Assembly: GCF_014647195.1 (NCBI RefSeq)
Contig: NZ_BMOS01000011.1
Location: 64,858-128,857 of the forward strand
Direction: 5' to 3'
DNA length: 64,000 nucleotides
DNA from: Oceanobacillus indicireducens
Lineage (GTDB): Bacteria > Bacillota > Bacilli > Bacillales > Amphibacillaceae
Below are positions 59,751 to 64,000 of the stretch, piece after piece (position 1 is the stretch's first letter; each line of letters begins with the position of its first letter). Made by a program: the position numbers and the translations under genes. The notes below the pieces were generated by a model. It was not told the origin of the DNA. It searched no databases and saw only the letters and a list, made by a program, of their open reading frames with translations.

Positions 59751-60485
59751 TTATACTTGATTCATCACTGAACAAGCTGCTTCGTCCGCAATAATCGTTA
59801 CGTTTGAATGTTTTTTCAAGACAGACGCTGGGACTTCTTCTGTTACGTCACAAGTGAGTAAGGTTGCCAAGGCCTCTGCTTTATTTTCACCAGAAATAAG
59901 CAGAAGTATTTCTTTACTTTCCATAATCGTTTCAATTCCCATAGAGATTGCCTGAGTTGGCACTTCTTCAATAGAGTGAAAGAAGCGTGAATTTGCCTCA
60001 ATGGTCGATGCTTCCAAATCAGCAACTTGGGTTCTGCTAGTAAATGATGTACGAGGTTCATTGAAGCCGATATGGCCGTTTGCACCAATTCCTAGTACTT
60101 GAATATCGATTTCCCCTGCAGCCTGGATGGCTTCTTCATATTCTTCGCATTCTTGCCGTAAATCTGGAGCAATTCCATTGGGAATCTGGACATTATCTAA
60201 TGAGATATCAATATGATCGAATAATTTATCTTTCATAAAATAATAATAGCTGTTCGGGTCAGTCCTTTCGATGCCGACATATTCATCGAGGTTAAATGTC
60301 TTTACCTGCTGAAATGAAACCTTGCCTTGGTTATATTTCTTAATTATTTGTTTGTAAAGCCCTTCAGGAGTCGAGCCGGTAGCTAATCCTAATACAGGAT
60401 TTTCGAGTTCATTGATTCTTTCAACGAGGAAAGAACAAGCTCTTTCGCTCAATGCATCATAATCTTTTACTTGAATGATTTTCAT
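59751..60485 (-). CDS. nagB: Glucosamine-6-phosphate deaminase
   Basis: Turns glucosamine-6-phosphate into fructose-6-phosphate and ammonia. 244 aa. Motifs LGLATGSTPEGLY (phosphate loop), TFNLDEYVG (catalytic Asp) and LGIGANGHIGFNEP (His/Glu). ATG 60485 with AAGGAG upstream gives the family N terminus MKIIQVKDYDAL; the frame extends ten codons further but without a ribosome site. No nagA or GntR regulator adjoins it. Confidence 0.95.
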   Translation of the reverse strand: MKIIQVKDYDALSERACSFLVERINELENPVLGLATGSTPEGLYKQIIKKYNQGKVSFQQVKTFNLDEYVGIERTDPNSYYYFMKDKLFDHIDISLDNVQIPNGIAPDLRQECEEYEEAIQAAGEIDIQVLGIGANGHIGFNEPRTSFTSRTQVADLEASTIEANSRFFHSIEEVPTQAISMGIETIMESKEILLLISGENKAEALATLLTCDVTEEVPASVLKKHSNVTIIADEAACSVMNQV

Positions 60486-60674
60486 CTTTTTACTCTCCTT
60501 GTAGGAAACGCGCATCTTAGATAGATGACGTTAAGATTGATATGGTCAGGAACAACCATATTGATACATTAAGTTTAGCACTTTTGAAATTGATAAAGTG
60601 TGTCAATTTCAAGAATTTGTGTAGATATTCACAATGGGGTTGATGTATGATAAAAGAAATGAGTTAGTAAGATT

Positions 60675-61157
60675 ATGATGCGGGAGGGGTTAACGATTAA
60701 TATTTCAATTATTAAAGCAGCTCCAGAACATACGGAAGAGATAAGTACAATCTGCTCCATTGGCTGGCGGCAAACGGTTCAAGGTGTTTATGATGAGGAA
60801 TACCAGGCCAAAAATGTAGAACATTGGTATAACCATGAACGGGTTCTTGAAGATATTGTTCAAGGTGCATACGCGCACGTCGCATTGGTAGATGGAAAAG
60901 TTGTTGGGACAATCGGAGGGGTGATGACAGATCCAAGTGTCAGTGAGATATATGTTTTCTATGTAGATGAAAACTATAGATATCAAGGTATTGGTGCAAG
61001 GCTACTCGAGGCATTTACGAAGAAACATGTAGAAAAAGGTGCAAGGGAACAGTATGTATCTGTTCAAGAGGGAAATGAACTTGGCATCCCTTTTTATATG
61101 GCTCGTGGCTTTCGGCAGCTGGAGCAGAAAGGGCGCTATTTACGGCGAATTGGTTAA
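60675..61157 (+). CDS. GNAT-family N-acetyltransferase
   Basis: 160 aa from ATG 60675. One GNAT domain: VDENYRYQGIGARLLEAF is the acetyl-CoA loop and YMARGFRQLE the C-terminal strand. Substrate unknown. The start is uncertain. A good ribosome site (GGGAGGGG, 60683-60690) lies inside the frame and points to a start near 60697, where the codon is ATT (INISIIKAAPEH); the upstream ATG pair has a poor site. The 3' end overlaps the convergent gene by four bases. Confidence 0.8.
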   Translation: MMREGLTINISIIKAAPEHTEEISTICSIGWRQTVQGVYDEEYQAKNVEHWYNHERVLEDIVQGAYAHVALVDGKVVGTIGGVMTDPSVSEIYVFYVDENYRYQGIGARLLEAFTKKHVEKGAREQYVSVQEGNELGIPFYMARGFRQLEQKGRYLRRIG

Positions 61158-61702
61158 GGTCTGTCTTCCCAGGGCTCAAGCTGGCCAACCGTGAGCACTT
61201 GCCTTTTTCCTTTAATTGCTTCAATTACACCATCAGAAATTTCCTTATGAGTTAACCATCTGGAGTGATTGCCCTCGATTACAAAGCCCAGTCGGACTTG
61301 ATGGTACAAGCAATTATTAGGTACAATCGTCTTTTGTTTGATTTTATCTAAATCTGTACTGCTGCCTAGTATATGGAATAATTCCCACTCATTTTGACTT
61401 TTAGAGACTTCATTTATGATTATTGGCAGGGCATTTTCAGCAATGGAATGAATCCATGCTACTACGATATTGATGTTGCCATTTTTCTTAATTGTACCCG
61501 CTATTTGTTCTTGTAACTTTTCTTCATTTGTATAATTAACGAGGAGTGGTGTTATCTTTTCACTTGAAACAGTCTTGCTCATTAGTTCTTCCATCCGTTC
61601 AGGGTTACGAGCAATGATGGACACGTGATAACCTTGATCAACTAACCAGAGTGATACGTCCGATAACATGCCTGTTCCACCAACTACTAGTGCGTGTTTC
61701 AT
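61154..61702 (-). CDS. Short Rossmann-fold (SDR-like) protein
   Basis: 182 aa. HALVVGGTGMLSDVSLWLVDQGYHVSIIARNP is a TGxxxGxG-like dinucleotide site, so NAD(P) binding is likely. The usual SDR catalytic YxxxK is not evident: the region has CLYHQVRLGF. Shorter than classic SDRs (~250). Function unknown; similar short proteins occur in many bacilli. AGGGAG precedes ATG. Confidence 0.75.
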   Translation of the reverse strand: MKHALVVGGTGMLSDVSLWLVDQGYHVSIIARNPERMEELMSKTVSSEKITPLLVNYTNEEKLQEQIAGTIKKNGNINIVVAWIHSIAENALPIIINEVSKSQNEWELFHILGSSTDLDKIKQKTIVPNNCLYHQVRLGFVIEGNHSRWLTHKEISDGVIEAIKGKRQVLTVGQLEPWEDRP

Positions 61703-61762
61703 TCCAATCTGCTCCCTCTAAGTTAATTTTTTTAAAATCAAGTTGTATCGCGATATTGGGGA

Positions 61763-61796
61763 TCATCACCCGTTCAGACACATGAACGGGTAATGA
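61763..61796. repeat. Inverted repeat between namA and the SDR-like gene
   Basis: ATCATCACCCGTTCA / TGAACGGGTAATGAT with a 6-nt loop, one mismatch. It lacks a T run on either strand next to the stem, so it is a poor terminator. Its core (CCGTTCA/TGAACGG) is shared with the hairpin at 63150-63178. Confidence 0.6.
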
Positions 61797-61809
61797 TAAG
61801 ATTTTATAT

Positions 61810-62856
61810 CTATCTTATTCCTCTCTCATATTGAAACGGTGGACTTACTTTCCGAGTTAGTTTTTTCTCTGCGTGTAATCCCCAATAAGGATCGTTCAGC
61901 ATACCTCTTGCTATAGATACGAGCTCTGCATCTCCATTAGTAATGGTCGCTTCAGCAAGTTCTGGATTGCTCAAATTACCTACTGCGATTACTGGAACGT
62001 CCAATTGTTTTTTGAATTCACGTGCGAAAGGAACTTGATAGCCTGGGGTGTTTAATGGTTTACGTTTACCTGGAGGACCTTCTCCACCGCTAGAAACGTG
62101 AAAGACATCAACACCTGCTTCTTTAAATCGCTTGGCAATCGCGATCGAATGTTCTAAGTCATATCCTCCATCGATATATTCTACAGCAGACATACGCATA
62201 AGAAGTGGCATATCTGCAGGTATTACGCTTTTTACTGCTTTAACAATTTCTTCCCCGAACAGAGCCAAATCTTTTCCATACTCATCTGTACGATTATTAA
62301 TGCTCGGTGACATGAATTGATGGATAAGATAGCCATGGGCACCGTGTAACTCAATCGTATCAAATCCAGCTTTTACTGCTCGCACGGCAGCTTCCTTAAA
62401 TTGCTGAACCGTTTCTTTTACTTCTTCGGTTGTTAAAGCTCGTGGGGCTTTTAGTCCATCATTCATAGTTTCTTCTGGCAATACTTCTACTGGAATATCG
62501 GAAGGCCCTACCGGTTGTTTTGCATCTTCCGCTTTTCTCCCAGCATGAGCAATTTGAATACCAACCTTGGCATCATGCTTTTTGATAGCTTGAACAAGGC
62601 GTTCGTAATGTGGAATATGTTCATCTGACCATAATCCAAGGTCGTTATCAGTAATCCGTCCCTCAGGAGTAACACTTGTCATCTCCATAATGATAAGACC
62701 AGTTCCTCCAACCGCTCGTGAGACGTAGTGAACAAAATGCCAATCATTTGGAATCCCATCTTCTTTTGTTACGGAATACTGACACATCGGCGCCATTACA
62801 ATTCGGTTTTTTAATGTTAAATCCTTGATCGTGTAAGGACTGAATAGTTGACTCAT
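61810..62856 (-). CDS. namA: NADPH dehydrogenase NamA (old yellow enzyme, YqjM type)
   Basis: 348 aa FMN enzyme reducing alpha,beta-unsaturated carbonyls and nitro compounds. Cys25 and Tyr27 in MAPMCQYS are the redox-tuning residues of the thermophilic-like OYE class; LHGAHGYLIHQFMSP has the substrate-binding His pair; SIARGMLNDPYW binds FMN phosphate. ATG 62856 (MSQLFSPYTIKDLTLKN) has AAGGGAG nine bases upstream; the frame is open for ten more codons. It may share stress control with the dioxygenase downstream (inference). Confidence 0.95.
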   Translation of the reverse strand: MSQLFSPYTIKDLTLKNRIVMAPMCQYSVTKEDGIPNDWHFVHYVSRAVGGTGLIIMEMTSVTPEGRITDNDLGLWSDEHIPHYERLVQAIKKHDAKVGIQIAHAGRKAEDAKQPVGPSDIPVEVLPEETMNDGLKAPRALTTEEVKETVQQFKEAAVRAVKAGFDTIELHGAHGYLIHQFMSPSINNRTDEYGKDLALFGEEIVKAVKSVIPADMPLLMRMSAVEYIDGGYDLEHSIAIAKRFKEAGVDVFHVSSGGEGPPGKRKPLNTPGYQVPFAREFKKQLDVPVIAVGNLSNPELAEATITNGDAELVSIARGMLNDPYWGLHAEKKLTRKVSPPFQYERGIR

Positions 62857-63106
62857 TATATAAACTCCCTTCATTTGCGCATGCATACAATGTAACTTTT
62901 AATATATGCAAGTGCAAATAATTGAATTTAGAAAGGATTATTCTTATGGATCATAATGAGCTGGTATGGCAGTTTGTTTAAGGTTTTTTATATACAGAAA
63001 ATATACTGTCACTCGATGTATGAATTAAATTTATTTACTTGTGAAATAGAGGAATGAATATAATAAAGATTCTATTAAAATGTGTGTATCATCACTAAAT
63101 TCGTGG

Positions 63107-63143
63107 TATAATAAACATATACAGGTAGAAATGTGCATATAAT
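63107..63143 (+). promoter_or_regulatory. Two -10 elements before the candidate small RNA
   Basis: Perfect TATAAT at 63107-63112 and again at 63138-63143. The second would start transcription at about 63150, the first base of the RNA hairpin. Neither has a strong -35. Confidence 0.5.
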
Positions 63144-63149
63144 AAAGCA

Positions 63150-63272
63150 GACCGTTCATGCTAGTTACATGAACGGTCGCAATAGACCGAACCCCAACAA
63201 GAGGGGCTAGGCAGCACAAGGAAAAAATAATCCCTCAGCGCCGAGCAAACGCATGTGAGGGGTTATTTTTTA
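63150..63272 (+). ncRNA. Candidate small RNA with own terminator
   Basis: About 123 nt. It starts with a perfect 11-bp hairpin GACCGTTCATG / CATGAACGGTC, has a second small stem CCCC-AACAAGA-GGGG (63192-63206), an unpaired purine-rich stretch, then a strong terminator AAAAAATAATCCCTCA / TGAGGGGTTATTTTTT. No open frame of note inside. It does not match any riboswitch class or small RNA that I can recall. It could instead be a leader of the dioxygenase, but a separate promoter lies between. Confidence 0.5.
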
Positions 63273-63313
63273 TGGTTTTTATCAGAAACGTGAAGGCTGA
63301 TATATTATCATTC

Positions 63314-63341
63314 TTGAATAACTCAATTATTTTTTTAGTAA
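63314..63341 (+). promoter_or_regulatory. Promoter of the ring-cleaving dioxygenase
   Basis: TTGAAT (63314-63319), a 16-bp spacer and TAGTAA (63336-63341), directly followed by a perfect palindrome. Confidence 0.55.
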
Positions 63342-63343
63342 TC

Positions 63344-63359
63344 AGTTGACTAGTCAACT
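63344..63359. promoter_or_regulatory. Perfect 16-bp palindrome, probable operator
   Basis: AGTTGACTAGTCAACT reads the same on both strands. It lies just past the -10 and 7 bp before the ribosome site, where a dimeric repressor would block initiation. MarR-type regulators (MhqR, YodB) control such dioxygenases in B. subtilis, but this sequence is not the MhqR box. Confidence 0.65.
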
Positions 63360-63378
63360 AAAAGCGGAGGAGATTTAC

Positions 63379-64000
63379 ATGTTTACCATACCAGGCCATC
63401 ATCATATTTCGATGATTACAAAGAACGCCAGTCAAAATAACCATTTTTATAAACAAATATTAGGTTTACGCCGTGTGAAAGTAACGGTGAACCAAGATGA
63501 TCCATCGATGTATCATTTATTTTATGGAGATAAGACAGGTAGTCCGGGTACGGAACTGACCTTTTTTGAGATTCCGATGTCAGGACATACGTACCGTGGA
63601 ACAAACGCGATCACAAGAATCGGGTTACTAGTACCATCAGTGGAAAGCCTTCATTATTGGAAGGAACGCTTTGAAAAGTATGACGTATATCATGATGAAA
63701 TAGGGACATATGCGAATCGCCCGGCATTAAAATTTGAAGATCCAGATGGACTGCGCCTCGTGTTACTCGCCTCCAGTGAAAGAATCGGCCACTGGGAAAC
63801 ATGGGAGAAATCAACTGTTCCGAAAGAGCATCAGATTCAAGGAATGGGTCCGATTGAAATAACTGTACGCCGACTTGAAAAGCTAGCAAATACCCTTATA
63901 GATATGTTCGGTTATACAGAGGTAAGCCGGAATGAAAGTGAAGCAATTTTTCAATCCGTTGAAGGAGAAGCTTTTGGAGAAATTGTTGCGAAATATATGG
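63379..64000 (+). CDS. Ring-cleaving dioxygenase (VOC/glyoxalase fold), 3' end outside window
   Basis: ATG 63379 with GGAGGAG seven bases upstream; the frame is open to the last base, 207 codons seen of an expected ~310. MFTIPGHHHISMITKNASQNNHFYKQILGLRRV and TELTFFEIPMSG, PALKFEDPDGLRLVL are the metal-binding VOC repeats (His and Glu ligands). Closest in style to the MhqA/MhqE/MhqO hydroquinone-cleaving dioxygenases of B. subtilis, which protect against quinones. The second VOC half begins at IQGMGPIEITVRR. Confidence 0.88.
   Translation, partial: MFTIPGHHHISMITKNASQNNHFYKQILGLRRVKVTVNQDDPSMYHLFYGDKTGSPGTELTFFEIPMSGHTYRGTNAITRIGLLVPSVESLHYWKERFEKYDVYHDEIGTYANRPALKFEDPDGLRLVLLASSERIGHWETWEKSTVPKEHQIQGMGPIEITVRRLEKLANTLIDMFGYTEVSRNESEAIFQSVEGEAFGEIVAKYM

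Overview
The window is low-GC Gram-positive chromosome from an endospore-forming member of the Bacillaceae. The best fit is a halotolerant lineage such as Oceanobacillus, Ornithinibacillus or Virgibacillus; this genus-level guess rests on gene order and repeat style, not on a search. The backbone follows the origin-proximal order known from Bacillus subtilis: guaB-dacA-serS, tadA-scr(SRP RNA)-dnaX-ebfC-recR-yaaL-bofA-csfB, a yaaO-like decarboxylase-tmk-darA-yaaR-holB-ricT-yabA-yabB-yazA-rsmI, abrB(-)-metG-tatD, and yabE-rnmV-rsmA. BofA, CsfB/Gin, RicT and AbrB indicate sporulation and transition-state control.

Layout. 1-9.9 kb: the end of an ATP-grasp gene, guaB, dacA, serS behind a serine T-box, tRNA-Ser(UGA), proI behind a proline T-box, tRNA-Arg(CCU) and acsA behind a near-consensus cre site. 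9.9-14.8 kb: an IS remnant, a frameshifted membrane serine hydrolase, a uridine-kinase-like protein, a YiiX/NlpC-type peptidase, a DJ-1/PfpI protein and an isochorismatase-fold hydrolase. 14.8-15.7 kb: tadA and SRP RNA. 15.7-22.2 kb: an accessory block between scr and dnaX, rich in acetyltransferases and decayed genes (Eis-like, PaiA, an aspartic protease pair, an APH-fold kinase and a GrpB/HAD chimera). 22.3-40.7 kb: the replication, recombination and translation backbone, interrupted by a small accessory patch (Uma2, a nucleotidyltransferase remnant and a membrane protein) before bofA. 40.7-43.2 kb: a LysR remnant, YitT, a HAD phosphatase and an SDR tail. 43.5-46.3 kb: yabE-rnmV-rsmA. 46.5-51.7 kb: a PucR regulator divergent from an omega-aminotransferase and methylmalonate/malonate-semialdehyde dehydrogenase, probably beta-alanine or beta-aminoisobutyrate catabolism. 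52.3-59.5 kb: a minus-strand mannitol operon mtlA-mtlR-mtlF-mtlD that ends with ptsI. 59.7-64 kb: nagB, a GNAT, an SDR-like protein, NamA, a candidate small RNA and the start of a ring-cleaving dioxygenase.

The most notable points are: (i) an MtlA with two complete, 77/88-identical EIIB domains in tandem, in an operon that also carries ptsI; (ii) two families of structured dispersed repeats sitting at gene ends, one copy lying between a T-box terminator and its target gene and another splitting the loop of a terminator; (iii) a five-unit, 52-bp tandem array in which each unit is an imperfect palindrome; (iv) three phased WalR-type half sites just upstream of the yabE promoter; (v) a compact promoter-hairpin-terminator unit at 63.1-63.3 kb that looks like an independent small RNA; and (vi) several decayed accessory genes whose lesions can be read base by base. 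No CRISPR array, intact insertion sequence or prophage was seen.
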